From Effrenium voratum (Eukaryota > Sar > Dinophyceae > Suessiales > Symbiodiniaceae), in the NCBI GenBank assembly GCA_963377175.1, contig CAUJNA010003500.1, forward strand, positions 410,670-474,669: 64,000 nucleotides of DNA, given 5' to 3'. Of this stretch, positions 21,485 through 32,524 are shown in pieces (position 1 is the stretch's first letter; every line of letters begins with the position of its first letter). The position numbers and the translations under genes are program-made. The notes beneath the pieces are model-generated. The model had not been told where the DNA came from and made no database searches. It saw only the letters and a list, made by a program, of their open reading frames with translations.

Positions 21485-22990
21485 GTGCCGCTGGAGCTGC
21501 TAAGGATGCGAAAGCGCACCCGGGGGGAATCGAACACCCCAATGTTTTTGACAAACTGGGTTGCGCAAGCCCGCGCAATGAACAGATTTAGTGAAGCGTC
21601 TTCGAATCACCGCGTGGTGCCCCCCCCCTCCCCCCCCCCCCGCACTAGTCTGAAACGCTGCCTCTGGGGAGGGGTTAGGGGAGGCGTAACAGGTAAAGAG
21701 GTAAGGAGCATTTCTTATGTCCAACACGCCGTCTGTTGTCGGCGGATTACACGCGTTTGCCGAGCTGGGGGAAGTCTCTAAGAACCTACCGCTCGGGTGA
21801 CTTTGATGGAATGAGGCCAGGTGTATGAATCCTGAATACTGGCCACCATTCAAGGGCTAAGGTTTGCCCACACCGAAGTGCACGTAAGCGCTTGCCAACA
21901 GGGAAAGTAGTCGTTGAAAGGGGCCTCTGGACTTAAATGCTTTTTGGTGGGAAGCGTGGTTTTGCCCACGAAGTTCAACTGAATGTAGAGACTGGCTGTC
22001 ACTAGAGGAGCACCCTTCAGAATGCTGGTTAAAGAACATGTCTGGGTCTTATCACTTGCTAGCTCCCAGCCTTTTAGCTTTTTAGTGTTTAGTGGCACTT
22101 TCCATTTGCTCCACTAAAGGTTAAACTTGTAGCGGGGGATCAGGCGGAGAGCCACGCAATCTGGTCAGCGCCCTGGCACTTCGACTCTCCGACCGCTTCT
22201 TGGCACACGACATGTGAACATGTGTGTGTCTGTGTGTGTGTGGACCTGAGTTCTCATGTGAAATCATTTTTTTCTCGAAAGGGTCCATTGAAAAGAAACA
22301 CCAAGAGTTTCCGGTTTGATATATTTGCGAAAGGGTCCATTGAAAAAGTACCATGATCCGAGTTCCTTTTTGTTTCTATCCTTTCCGTGTGTTTTTGAAA
22401 GTTCATCCTCCCAGATGGCCCGTAAGTCTTGCTTCTACATGGAGTGGTTGGCTCCAGGAAACCGACCTCTCCTTTTGAGTGAGATCCTTTGGCTCACTCC
22501 CGTGCCTGGACTTGAAGCTTCTGAGACGACCATTTGGCTGTGGTTGTCAAATCCGCTTTGGGATCCCATGTTGGCGGTAGGTGAATTCACCACCCATTTT
22601 AGTCTAACTGGGGATTGGGATGTTCACGGCTACGGGATTTTGACCCATGGCCAATTGGGTTCACAGAATGTGGTTCACAAAATATATGGCTCACACCATT
22701 TTGTTTGAGTGGTTCACAAAATGTTCGGACTTCTTTTTCTCGGCACATCTACTCGGGATCGCTTTTGGTATCCCAAAAAGGGGGACGGACAGGGCCGCAG
22801 GGTCCGACAGGGGCCCTTTTGGCAAAATGCGCTTCGCGGGTTCGCAATGAATCACTTCACTGTCCTTGGCACGTTGTTTTTGGTTTTTTAGTTTTTTGGT
22901 TCTGTTCATTTTTACTGGGGGTCTGCAAAAAACAAAGTTTTTAGCTACCATACCAAGAGTAGAGATGATCAACAGCCCCATGATCAATCA
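21485..22990. other. Intergenic, dispersed elements
   Basis: Contents are a GCTCCCAGCC-type element with the CTAAAGGTTAAACTTGTAG hairpin at 22055-22145, a GCTGTGGTTGTCAAAA-type element at 22533-22657, and the CACTGTCCTTGGCACG repeat at 22855-22968. A tRNA-like 3' arm at 21520-21540 was rejected. No exon is supported. Confidence 0.5.
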
Positions 22991-23248
22991 ATGCCGCGTG
23001 ATGCCCAAAAAGCATGCTTTTTGCTGCGTGTGCGTTTGTCTCCCCATTGGGCACCATGGTTCGCAGCCGCTGCGACCCCCGGTGTTCAAAACGGCGACGG
23101 CTTCCTCCAGTGCCTGGCAGAGACCAGAGCCCCTCGCAGCCTCCATGCGTCACATGTTGCTGACGGCCACTGCTCAGGGCCCAAACAAAGAAGCCAGCAA
23201 TTTTGCCTTGAAACGGCGACAAATCGGGGAGGTCGAAACCTGAGTTGA
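22991..23248 (+). CDS. Possible exon
   Basis: Two + frames are open. One contains NGDGFLQCLAETRAPRSLHA and ends FCLETATNRGGRNLS at a TGA. The other contains NKEASNFALKRRQIGEVET and ends at 23243. Base composition is coding-like, but the frame cannot be decided. Positions 22965-23020 are also present inverted at about 27518-27590, so part of this is a repeat. Confidence 0.2.
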   Translation: MPRDAQKACFLLRVRLSPHWAPWFAAAATPGVQNGDGFLQCLAETRAPRSLHASHVADGHCSGPKQRSQQFCLETATNRGGRNLS

Positions 23249-23757
23249 GCGCAAACAGAAGGCCATTTCCGCTATCAGCTTTGGGGCAACGGCCATTTTG
23301 AGGATGCTCACATGGCTCGGGTCGGTTGCACTGTATCGATACGGGTGGCTCAGTTGTTGTGATATGTGGGCATCTTTTTGCAGGGGGACTCCAAAAAGTC
23401 TCCAAAACATGTGGCTTTACTTTTGGCTTTCCTTCTTCTTTCCCACCGGCAAGCAGGAAAGACGAGACACCCACGTGTCAGTTGCTAGAAGTCCGCCGTT
23501 TTTGCACCGCTGGCATACTAGGTTGAAGTCAAAGGCCTTTTTGACCGCTTTGTTGGAGCCAGGGTTCCGTTATGTTTTTGTTTGGTAACCTTTGTTTTAG
23601 TCCACGTAGACTAAAGTAGCCTTTTGTAGCCCTTTGTTTACCACTTTGTTTTAGTCCACGTAAGTTAACTAAGTTGGAGCCAGGGTTTCAAGGTAGACTA
23701 AAACCAAAGTGGTCGGTTTGCACTTTTCCTTCAAAGAAATCAGCCCTGAAACGGTCC

Positions 23758-23912
23758 GATGGGTTTGGCTGAGGATCTCGAGTGCCATTTGGAGCTGCGC
23801 TCGGCGAAATGCATCGAGGTCTCAGAAAAGATGCGCATCCATGCGGCGAACCGATCGAATGCCTGCCCGTTGTCGCGCCACCGTTGCGGGACTCCCCCCC
23901 AAACGTGCTAAC
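23758..23912 (+). CDS. Possible exon, unknown protein
   Basis: A + frame beginning at an ATG near 23758 reads MGLAEDLECHLELRSAKCIE then VSEKMRIHAANRSN and stops near 23912. It has protein-like charge patterning. Overlapping frames on both strands are also open, so confidence is low. Confidence 0.3.
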
Positions 23913-26580
23913 TGCTGCAGGGTCAGCACAAAAGATGACCAACAGCAGAGGATTGGTGTTGGTTTCCCCCCACTGCACACAGAGTTGGGGCTTTGCCTGA
24001 ACATACCTGGCCCACATGAGTGAAAGTGTAACCACTGTGCGGGGAACCCCCGTTGGAACCATGCATTCGGACCTTCCGGTTATGACCAAAGGCGTATGGT
24101 GAGCTGAACAGGCATACCCCCCATGGTTTGTGGCTGTCCAGCAATGCTCAGTGCCTGCCTTTGGCTCAGGTTAGCTTGAGAATGCTTGCCCCAATTATTG
24201 TCTCGTGTTTGACTGACGATGTTGTCGAGTTAATTCATTCAACGCTCGAAACTGTGGCTCCACGAACAATGGAGCCAGCTTTGTCTTGCTGGGCGGTTTT
24301 GCTTCAGTAGCAACGAACAGCCAGTGGAGGACCATTGAGATGAATGCCAGTCATCTCCCTCTAGTTCATAGCCCCCTTGGACGGCTTTAAAAGGGCGACA
24401 GAAGGGGATCCACCCATCAGCTCCATGTCCTCTTTTTTCTTTGGTGCATTTTGCTTGGATGTTAGGACTTTAACTTTTTGCCAACTAGTGGGTTTTCCGT
24501 GAAACCACCAAAAGTTAAACTACTAATGGGTTTTCCATGAATCCATTAAACCACTAGAAGTTTATATTTTTTTCAATAAAGCACCAATGCGTTGTCCATT
24601 CAACCACTAAACCACCAAAAGCAATGGATCAATTTGAGACACGCGCTGAGGCCCAGCATCTACTTGGAGCTCATGCCATTGAGGCTCGCGATATGAATTT
24701 GCTCCGATGAAAAATCGACTTGGGAGAAGTGGGTTTTTCTGGGGGTTGATGCCAGCAATCCAAACCACCAACTAAGTCGATAGTCCAAACCACACCAACT
24801 ATTCTAGGTTTTTTTTTCTACGGGTTGAACATGATTTAGGTGTGGAATCATGTCCACCAACCACTTTGTGCAGTGGTTCCCATTCAAGTTCATGGCCATA
24901 TGTGGAAAGCTCTAGGGGTTGATTCCTTTTCCATTCTGCTCAACCATCGTTCTTTTCAACAACCGATCGCAATTTTCCCTGATTTTTTCTGGAGGTTTTC
25001 TAGAATCAAGGATTCCTGGAAAGAATGGAGAAGATAGCCCTAGAGTTTTGGGCGGGTTCTCTTTGTGTCAAAGGTTGGGGTGCAGGAAATTCTACAGGAA
25101 ATTCTACTGCATTCAGGGTGCTTTGGGGCCATTTGCTGTAGATTCATTTGCCCTGTGGCCAAACCCTTTGGTGGTGCCTCTTTTGAAAGGTAACGAAAGG
25201 ACAGCAATGCTGTTTTTGGGAGGGGTGTCTAAGTACTTGGTTTGACACATCCCATTTGGCAACGGCTTCCCATTTGTTTCTGGCCTCAATTCGTTTTGGG
25301 AAGATCACTTTGGTGGTATGTTCAATGCTGGTTTGTGCCAATTGATATTCACATTGCACACCCGTGTGTGACTTTGTTTTCATGGTATTGCTTTTCTTTG
25401 CCAAAGCTGTGCTGTATGATAGGCATGTTGAAAGTTGGGCCATTTGAAGTTTCCAGCCAGCCAGCCAGCCAGCCAGCCAGTGCATTGGACCAAGGCAAAC
25501 AGAGCCATTTTTTTACTGGCTGAGCGCCTTTGCTTTCATCAGCTGAGCAACAATCAAAACCTGCAGCCAGAAGTAAATGCGGCTGTCTGCCCCTGTTGAT
25601 TATTTACACAGAAGCGATTTTGGGCATTGATTGCTTTGAGTGGCAGGCTGTGAGTATGCCTCTACTCCCCACTTGCTTTGGCCAGTCGCCAAACGAGTCT
25701 TCCCCAAAAAACTTTGCCTCTTCCTTGAAACGTGGCATCGCATATTTCCGGGCTCACTAAAATCAGACGAATCAGATGCTTTTTTTGATGAAGGCAGCTG
25801 GAGCGCAGCGGAAGGATTGCAACACCAACGTTTGTTCGACCATGCTGCCTTCATCAAACATAAAACAATGTAATCATTGCAGCACCCAAGTTTGTGCATC
25901 GTGCAATCAGTTTGTTTCCAAGCGGTTTGCTGCAGAAACCATTATCCGCTTCAACGATTGTCTTCCTTGGAGGTGGACGGCAACCCTTGTGGGGCCTAGC
26001 GCACTCAATTTCTTGGGTGGGTCCCCAAACCGGGTTGCTTAAGGCGTAAAGCGAGATACCCTTCCGCCAACTAACATGAGTGCTCAAAGCCCCTTTCCAA
26101 GCGGAAAGTAGTCTTATCTTGAAAGTAGTCGGTGAGAGGGTACTCCAAAAACCAAAAGGTCCCCTTTGCGGCCTTGGAACTTATCTTGGTGTCTCCCAGC
26201 CATCCCCTTAGCCTGTTAGTTTTTTAGTGTTTAGCGGCAGTTTCCATTTCACCCACTCAAAGTGATTCGAAAACGGGCAGGAGCTTTTTTGCGGTTCGGC
26301 AGGAGCTTGTTGACCTGAACCCATGGCCTCTGGGCTGAGAAAATCCCCTCCGCGACCTTGGAGCACTTCGCAAATGGCCCACAGGTTGGAGTCCGCCAGC
26401 CTTAAGCCCTGCACAATCCGCTGCAATCCCCACTGCGACCCAACGGAACTTCCATGGTTGTCGTTGGTTGAAACATTTTTCCCATTTTTGATCTTATTGT
26501 GGTTGAGTGGTGGAAATCCAAATCCACTGAACCCTGCTAAATCTAAATCCACTGAACGTCAACCCTTGGCTTCTGGGCAG
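23913..26580. other. Intergenic, dispersed repeats
   Basis: Contents: TTTGGTGCATTTTGCTTGG repeat at 24440-24515; GATTCCCC-type repeat at 24908-25055; inverted match (24838-24910) of 54790-54870; (CCAG)n at 25454-25481; GCTCCCAGCC-type element at 26196-26290; and a single-unit copy of the 44-bp element at 26455-26560. Open frames at 25240-26040 are not convincing. Confidence 0.45.
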
Positions 26581-26781
26581 CTCGAGGCCCTCGAGGCCCT
26601 CGAGGCTTTGGGCTCCGCCGCCAGGCTTCACTGCCAGTTGGAGCTGGCCGCGCTGCGGCTGAACCTGGGCCTCATCGACGAGGCTTCCGCGGAGTTCGAT
26701 TTAAGTTCCGAGGGCGTTTTGCATCACCTCTCACTTCCTGAGTTCATGAACTTTGAACTTTTTGGGTTTGGACCATTTTAG
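26581..26781 (+). CDS. C-terminal exon, TPR-like helical segment
   Basis: After CTTCTGGGCAG the frame reads LEALEALEALGSAARLHCQL then ELAALRLNLGLIDEASAEF, and stays open to a TAG at 26779-26781. The spacing of small and large hydrophobic residues (alternating A/L with Gly at turns) resembles one tetratricopeptide-like helical hairpin. That is inferred from pattern only. The end beyond about 26705 is less protein-like and may be intron. Confidence 0.4.
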   Translation, partial: LEALEALEALGSAARLHCQLELAALRLNLGLIDEASAEFDLSSEGVLHHLSLPEFMNFELFGFGPF

Positions 26782-27805
26782 CTGTAAATGTAAAGTTTGA
26801 ACTTTTTTTGGGCCATCCACTCAGCAAGTGAGACCAGGGCTTCATTTCTGAGGGTGTCCAACGCCTGCGCGCGCAAAGAGGCACGACCAGAAGGCGTAGG
26901 AGGCGAAATGAGTCACCAGTCGAAGGGTTTTTGGTAGTACAGCCTGGGATTACACCCTTGGGAAATGACCCAGAATGCTTCAAAAACACGCGGTTTTATC
27001 CGGAAATGTGCCTAAATGGGGTCAATAATTACTCAGTGGGTGTATTCATATGTATATATATATATATATATTAGCTTTTTCAGACCAGCCCATGAATGGT
27101 TGGTTTGAACCCCAGTTCCTTTTGATGCCAAATAGGGTAAGGTAGTAGCACCTAACGTCCAAACACGGAACCAAATCAAGCCAACAAGTAGGGGCAAGAT
27201 GACTGGGGAATCGCGCTTTCAGGTTAAGGTGGTCTATCCCAAAGGGAAAGCCACAAATCACCCATCCAGCCATGTCCCCCGGATTTATTTCCCTGGAGAA
27301 CGGCCGAGTTCCCAACTACTGGCAAGCAGGCCATTTGAGGCGCTTTGCCTGTGGATTTTTTGTCGGATTATCCTCAAAGTACTTGTAGCAGTGCGGTATT
27401 CTAAGTGGAACAACATGCTCATGGTCTATCTCAAACTAACCAGAGGTTCGCTTGTAGGTGGTCGATCTCTTGGCAAGGCGAGGAAATTCCGATGGATCTA
27501 AGGCTGACACGCAGTAGAAAGCATGCTTTTTGAGCATCACGAGGCATTCATTGTTGACCACGGCGCTGTTGATTCATGGCTGTATTCCTTTCACGCAGGC
27601 ACCACAGCACCCGCAGCGTTGGTCAAGTCGAGGGCAGGCGGCAAAAATCGAAATGAGTCGCTGTGCGGTCAGACCAAAACCGCGGAACCCCGCAGGGGCC
27701 AAAGGTAGGCAGTCGGAGTATGCCGTGATACGGTGCCATCCCAAAATCTGAGTGTGCTCCAGGCTAATGAGCCTGTCATTGTCGGCATGGTGACTTTCCA
27801 GCGTC
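26782..27805. other. Intergenic
   Basis: 26935-27050 carries the dispersed repeat also seen at 435-545. 27518-27590 is inverted relative to 22965-23020. An ORF with ATG at 27199 (to 27501) is open but has no recognisable features. Confidence 0.4.
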
Positions 27806-28798
27806 ATGGGCCGTGTCCGCAAAATTACGGGCGAGGAGGTGATGTCAGAAGAGTTCGCAGCATGGTGGGAGCACCACCTTGCCGGCAGCTTCTGTGATTC
27901 GCTTAGGCGCCAGGTGGCCGGAGAAATGCAGATCAGGAATCTCCGGCGGCTCGCGAGCTGCGGTGATGAGGTGCTGGGGGCGGAGAGCCCATGGATGCAG
28001 AGCTGGTGGTGGTGGTTCCTTTGGTGCATTTTGCCAAGGGATGTTAGGACTTGAGAATTTGTTTGCCAACTTGAATGGGTTTTCTGAATTAAACCACTAA
28101 AAGTTAGTCACTTTTCGCAGGGGAGCAGAAAGCAAGCGAGGTTCAAGCTTACAGCACTGATGCCCGGGAGGAATTGCTGCGCGCCGCGCGTATCGGTGAT
28201 ACGGCAGAGGTGGTGAGCCTGTTGGATAGGCCCCATGACCCCGACTTTGAGACAGGCGCAGGATTTCGCGTGACAGCCTTGCATTTAGCGGTCCACAATG
28301 GCCGTGAATGTGTTGTGCGCTGCTTGGTGGCAGCCGGCGCTGACATGAACAAGGTCACTGATCAGGGAAAGAAGGCCATGCATTTGGCAATCCCCTACGA
28401 CCACAAGGAAGTTGTGCGCCTCTTGGTGGAAGCTGGCGCTGATAAGGACAAGGGCCGACACTAGAGGTGACACAGCACTGATTTTGGCCGCCCTGTTTGA
28501 CCACATGGACATTGTGCGCTGCTTAGTGGAAGCTGGCGCTGACAAGAACAAGGTCAACGAAGACGGACACACGGCAATGCAGTCAGCTGCCAACAGCGGC
28601 CACAAGCGCATTGCGCAATACTTGTCGAAATCGAGCATCCCTGTCCAGTCCACGTCCATACCAAGTGTGCACTTCTATGAAACACGTAGGAGCTGCTCGC
28701 ACGACGAAGAAGGCCAGCTGCAGAAAAGTCGTGAGCTGGTTCTTGTGGGGCTCTCTTTGTTGCCTTTTCCATCGCGATCTGCCTATGGCGTCCATTGA
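27806..28798 (+). pseudogene. Ubiquitin-like plus ankyrin-repeat gene, frameshifted
   Basis: Exon 1 starts at ATG 27806 (MGRVRKITGEEVMSEEF) and has the short ubiquitin-like layout that precedes ankyrin repeats in many Symbiodiniaceae proteins. Its usual end, here MDAELVVVV from 27991, is one frame off, implying a 1-nt deletion near 27988. A predicted intron (about 28006-28140) contains a dispersed repeat and ends GCGAG|G. Exon 2 from 28141 encodes a capping helix (REELLRAARIGDTAEVVSLL) and about four ankyrin repeats with canonical GADxNKV turns and VVRCLV helices. A 1-nt insertion near 28453 shifts the frame between repeats 2 and 3. The frame then runs to a stop at 28796-28798. Two independent shifts argue for a decaying copy, or for assembly errors. 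Ankyrin repeats bind protein partners. Confidence 0.65.
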
Positions 28799-29180
28799 GC
28801 TTCATTCTCAGGTGTTCAACTCTATGTCGAAGAATTGGTCCCTTTCAGGTGAAACGAGACGGCCATGAAGTTTTAAAGAATTGACCCCCCTGACAAGTGC
28901 TTGATGGAGAAAAAACAATAACATTTATGATGTCCACCATAGGGTCCCTCATGAAAGTTGTCATGCCCAGTGTACGGGACTAGGCCTTGATCTCCTTTTT
29001 CTGGAGCCCGCCTTCGCGCTCGAAGGAGTCCATGCAGGGCTCAAAAGGCCATGGGTCAAAAGCCCGTACCCCCAGTGAACATCCCAATCCCCACTAAAAA
29101 ACGACTAAAATGGGTGGTGCACCTACCCCAAAATGGTACCATTGGTTTTGACTTTTTGACCCACCGCCAAAACCCGTGAG
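28799..29180. other. Intergenic with inverted-repeat element
   Basis: 29048-29155 is an inverted copy of the GCTGTGGTTGTCAAAA-type element (here GCCATGGGTCAAAAGCC at the left). No exon is supported. Confidence 0.5.
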
Positions 29181-29384
29181 GCCTGCGAGCTTCTCCAGGA
29201 GGCCGAGCTTTCCATGACCAGGCGGGGACTTGGAGAGATATTGTTTGGTGAGACCAAGGGTTTGAGAAGAGGTTTTGGGTTCTGGAGTTGGAAAACCCGC
29301 CAGTGGTTTTTTCTTGTTTTCCGTGCACAGCTGAAGGCTACGGTGTTTTTTGTCTCTGTTTTTTCTGGTTGTTCCATCAATTAG
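29181..29384 (+). CDS. Terminal exon, helical segment
   Basis: After CCGTGAG|G the frame reads ACELLQEAELSMTRRGLGEI then LFGETKGLRRGFGFWSWKTR, and continues to a TAG at 29382-29384. The first 23 codons are the most protein-like. GTGAGACC after ILFG is a good donor, so the exon may end near 29245. Family unknown. Confidence 0.4.
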   Translation, partial: ACELLQEAELSMTRRGLGEILFGETKGLRRGFGFWSWKTRQWFFLVFRAQLKATVFFVSVFSGCSIN

Positions 29385-29404
29385 CTGAAGGCTACGGGGG
29401 TTTT

Positions 29405-29760
29405 TGAGCCCAGATCAGGTTTGGGGGTGGTTCGGGAAGGGGCTAATATCAGGTTCGAACAAAGTTCCGGAGGTTCCGTGTGGTGCAGGCCAGGTGGTTT
29501 CGGGGTTTGGCGTAAGGTTCAACAAAGGTTCCGGATGTTTCGGGGTGGTCTGGTGCAGGGTTCCGGAGGTTCGAGGTCCTCGAGGTGTGGCGCAGGCCAG
29601 GTGACGCAGGGGGCTGATGAATGGAGCAGACCGGTGAAAGGTCCAAGGTCTGGAGGTCCAAGGAATGGTCAGAGGTGAAAGGTTAAACCAAGGTTCCAGA
29701 GTTTGCGGGGTGGTCTGGCGTCTGGCGCAAGAAGCTTCAGGGAAGGTTCCGGAAATTCCG
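29405..29760. repeat. Degenerate GGTTCCGGAGGTTC minisatellite
   Basis: Recurrent GGTTCCGGAGGTTC, GGTGCAGGCCAGGTG and GGTTCAACAAAGGTTCCGG blocks make an irregular array. It keeps a 169-aa minus-strand frame open (29415-29924) that is Pro/Thr-rich and judged spurious. Confidence 0.6.
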
Positions 29761-31105
29761 GCGGGGTGCTGTGGCTTGTGGTTCTTTCCGCAATCGCAGA
29801 ACGCACACTCGCGTGTTGTTGCTGGGGATATGGCCTGAGCTTCTTTTTTCCGCATTTTACACAATGGATTTGAAGACAGCAGCAAGCCACCTGGAGGTGT
29901 GCCGTTGTGGAAACACCCCAGCATACTTTGGGTGGGCAGCCATCGGTGCTTCCGGTCACTCAGGGTAGTCAGACAATACTAATGTGATGCGATACCTCGA
30001 GGCGAAAACATATAGTATTTGTGTATATATATATATATGTATTTATAATACGTTGATAGAAGATAGTGGGTTGGATCTTTAGACTTCAACTTTTGGGGAA
30101 GGGAAGTCAAGGGTTTCCGTTGAATCCACAACAAGTTAAGCTTTTTGGCAGAGGGGTCAACAGCAACCAAGATGTGTGTGTGTGTGTGTTTGTTGAGTAC
30201 CCGTTTCACCTGGGTGAAAAGGGACTTAACGGGGAAAGCCACAATTTTGTTGCATCCCCCGATTTTGGCACGCACCCTTCCATGGTTTCCTGCCTCCCAC
30301 CAAGCAATTTGGCACCCATCAGAAGGCTCGTCAAGCCAGGGAGCCCTCTTCGACCGTCAAGGTCAACATCAAGCTTGACCCAAGTCTGACGACTTGGAAG
30401 GTCCATCACGCAGGAGTCCAAGAGAAAGTTGATCCCCAGTCAGAAAACCCAAGACTTGTTGAAAAGGTGCTCAGGGTTTTCAACTCCCGGCAGTCCCCAA
30501 AAAGCAGTCACCCAAACTTCCGGCCCAACTCTCAAGGGCCCAATTGAAGCAGTCCGGTCACAGAGTTCCGAGTCTTCGGACTGTCAGCGCCCTTTCAAGG
30601 GCTCCAGTCACGCAAACCGGCCAACTCTGGCACCGGCGCTTGAGCCTTTGATCACGGGCGTCGAATCGCTCCACAGGGACTTGGAAGGAGCTAGCGGAAA
30701 CGGAGCTCAAGGAATTTCAATCCCGGCGGCTGTCCAAGTGTTTCCGGCTTAAGAAGCAGGGCTCCTTAAAGGAAATCTCCATGTGGCAACCATTTGAAAC
30801 ATGTGGCTTTTTCAACACCAAAATAGAGGGAAACCGCCATTTACAAAGGATCCCTGAGCAGTACAGTAATTTGCCCGCTTGTGTCCATCTATGCGGACAG
30901 ACTCCAAATACCGGTCTTTGTGATCACGCTTATGCATGGATGTGGAAGGCAAGGTTTGAGGGCCCCGTTCTATGAAACCAAGGGAATCACATCAACTCAC
31001 AAGCATCTTTGCAAGGCTCCCCACAAAAAAGTAAACATGCTGTGTCGGATACGCCGTCACGCGATAGACCGCACCAGAACCCCGACTTAGCGCTCGGCGG
31101 CGCAG
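29761..31105. other. Intergenic, one ambiguous open patch
   Basis: TA microsatellite at 30020-30050 and TGTG run at 30174-30190. Between 30310 and 30750 two + frames are open (one contains KVNIKLDPSLTTWKVHHAGV, another ALEPLITGVESLHRDLEGAS), but no frame, start or splice pair can be chosen. Confidence 0.35.
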
Positions 31106-31280
31106 GTGTGTGCACCTCCTGCCCTGGCAGTACGTGCAGTTCTGCCTGCTGAAGCTCAGGCGACGAAGGGGCTGCAGGGAATCCACGGGCGAGCGGCTGC
31201 AGGAAGTCTCCGAATCGGGGCCCTGCACCCGTGGAGGATTGTTGTGCGCGTGTTTTTTCAGGTTGAACAGGGGTGGGTGA
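31106..31280 (+). CDS. Exon, basic Cys-containing segment
   Basis: After CGGCGCAG|G the frame reads CVHLLPWQYVQFCLLKLRRR then GCRESTGERLQEVSESGPC, open to a TGA at 31278-31280. The hydrophobic YVQFCLLKL followed by a basic cluster is strongly protein-like. It is an internal or terminal exon with no ATG. Family unknown. Confidence 0.4.
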
Positions 31281-31680
31281 AAGCAAGACTTGGAGCCTCA
31301 GGCCTTTTTCAGCCAGGGTAGCTGACAGCAAGAAGGAGTCTACTCTTGTTGAGGTAGGATATGTGAGTCGTGAGTCGCTGTGAAGCAACCGATCGCTCGC
31401 AAACTTAGCGAGGCGAAAAGGCCTGCAAGGGGTCAAAATGGATACCTGGGCTTGTGCTCAGATTGCTCCAAGTCAACATTGGTTTAGTGGCTCGGATGAA
31501 ACCCCTTGGGTCGAAGGGAAGCAAAGGAACCGCCACCGTCTCAGGCTTCCGAGCCTAAAAAAATGGAAGGCAAAAACCTGATCAAGTCGAAAAAGTTGAA
31601 TCGGCCTCTGGAAATGCCCCAACACTTTGGTCCACAGGTTTTGAAACATTCACTTTTAGGTGTCAGATGCTAACAAATGA
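31281..31680. other. Intergenic
   Basis: No exon or repeat of note is seen between the last exon and the AT-rich island. Confidence 0.4.
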
Positions 31681-31689
31681 GGTGCCACA

Positions 31690-32164
31690 TTCCCACTGCT
31701 CTATTAAAAACTGATAAACTTAAAAATGTAATTTTAAATAAAACAAATCCTATTCTAGTGATTTTCCTATTTTATTGTTTATGAATAATAACATATTACA
31801 ACAAATAATTTTAAATAAAGCAAATTCTTTTTTTTTTTTTATAACAAATTCAAATTTATATAAAATTACTAGTAAATTAAATTTATTTATTTTTTTATTA
31901 TATGATAAAAAAAACAATTTAAATAAATTTAATATGAATTTGATCAAATCAAATTTATATTATTTAAATTATTATATTTTTTTATTTTTGTCTTTTTTAT
32001 TTTATTTATTTTATGAATTAGATTATATTCCTAGCAAATTAGACAATAGTTTTTTTAATAATAAGGTATTAAATACTGATGTTAAAAATAAATTTGTAAG
32101 TAAACCTTTATTGAATAATTTATTTGTTTATTCAAATAAAAACAATCTTGTTTTTTTTTTATAG
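31690..32164 (+). other. AT-rich island with organelle-like ORF
   Basis: Composition drops abruptly to well over 80% A+T. An ORF at 31742-32164 (first ATG at 31781) encodes about 128 residues rich in Asn, Lys, Phe, Leu, Ile and Tyr. It contains one hydrophobic stretch (YYIFLFLSFLFYLFYEL) that could span a membrane, and a TAG stop at 32162-32164. Codons end almost only in A or T. This resembles mitochondrial or apicoplast-type DNA, so an organelle-derived or horizontally acquired insert is likely. It does not match cox1, cox3 or cob by eye, and no product is assigned. A minus-strand frame (31750-31947) is also open, as expected in such DNA. Confidence 0.6.
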
Positions 32165-32312
32165 TAAACAATGCAACACTCGCAGATGCCATCAATATTT
32201 GCATCAGTCCCGCACAGCGGCCTGCAACTACTCTCTCCTAAACAATGCAACGCTCGCAGATGCCATCAATGTTTGCATCAGTCCCGCACAGCGGCCTGCA
32301 ACTACTCTCTCC
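32165..32312. repeat. 74-bp tandem duplication
   Basis: Two 74-bp units begin TAAACAATGCAACRCTCGCA and differ at two visible positions. The array starts immediately after the stop codon of the AT-rich ORF and has normal nuclear composition. Confidence 0.9.
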
Positions 32313-32404
32313 CGCAGACCGCCTTATCTCCCAGAACCCGTTTGCTCTGAAGTTGGACCTGGGGAAAAAGGGGGGAGGGCTTAGTGTTCCAACGTCGTCA
32401 CCAT

Positions 32405-32524
32405 CTAGGTCCCCCAGCTAGGTGCTCTTGACTCCCCTTTTTTTGGGGAGGGTTCCCCTACTAAAATAGACTACAGAAAAAAAGTTGGTACCCTTATTCT
32501 AGCCTCTCTACTGGAGGACCCAGC
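32405..32524 (+). mobile_element. CTAG-bounded introner-like element, copy a
   Basis: It begins CTAGGTCCCCCAG and ends TACTGGAGGACCCAG, with the family core CCCTACTAAAATAGACTACA inside. Flanking frames are not clearly coding here. Confidence 0.7.

Noticed and set aside
21510..21590. tRNA-like 3' arm on the minus strand (GTTCGATTCCCCCCGGG)
   Set aside because: The T-arm has a mismatch, the anticodon loop would be about 11 nt and the acceptor stem does not pair. At best it is a tRNA-derived fragment.
29415..29924. 169-codon Pro/Thr-rich minus-strand ORF
   Set aside because: It coincides with a degenerate GGTTCCGGAGGTTC minisatellite, and there is no other sign of coding.
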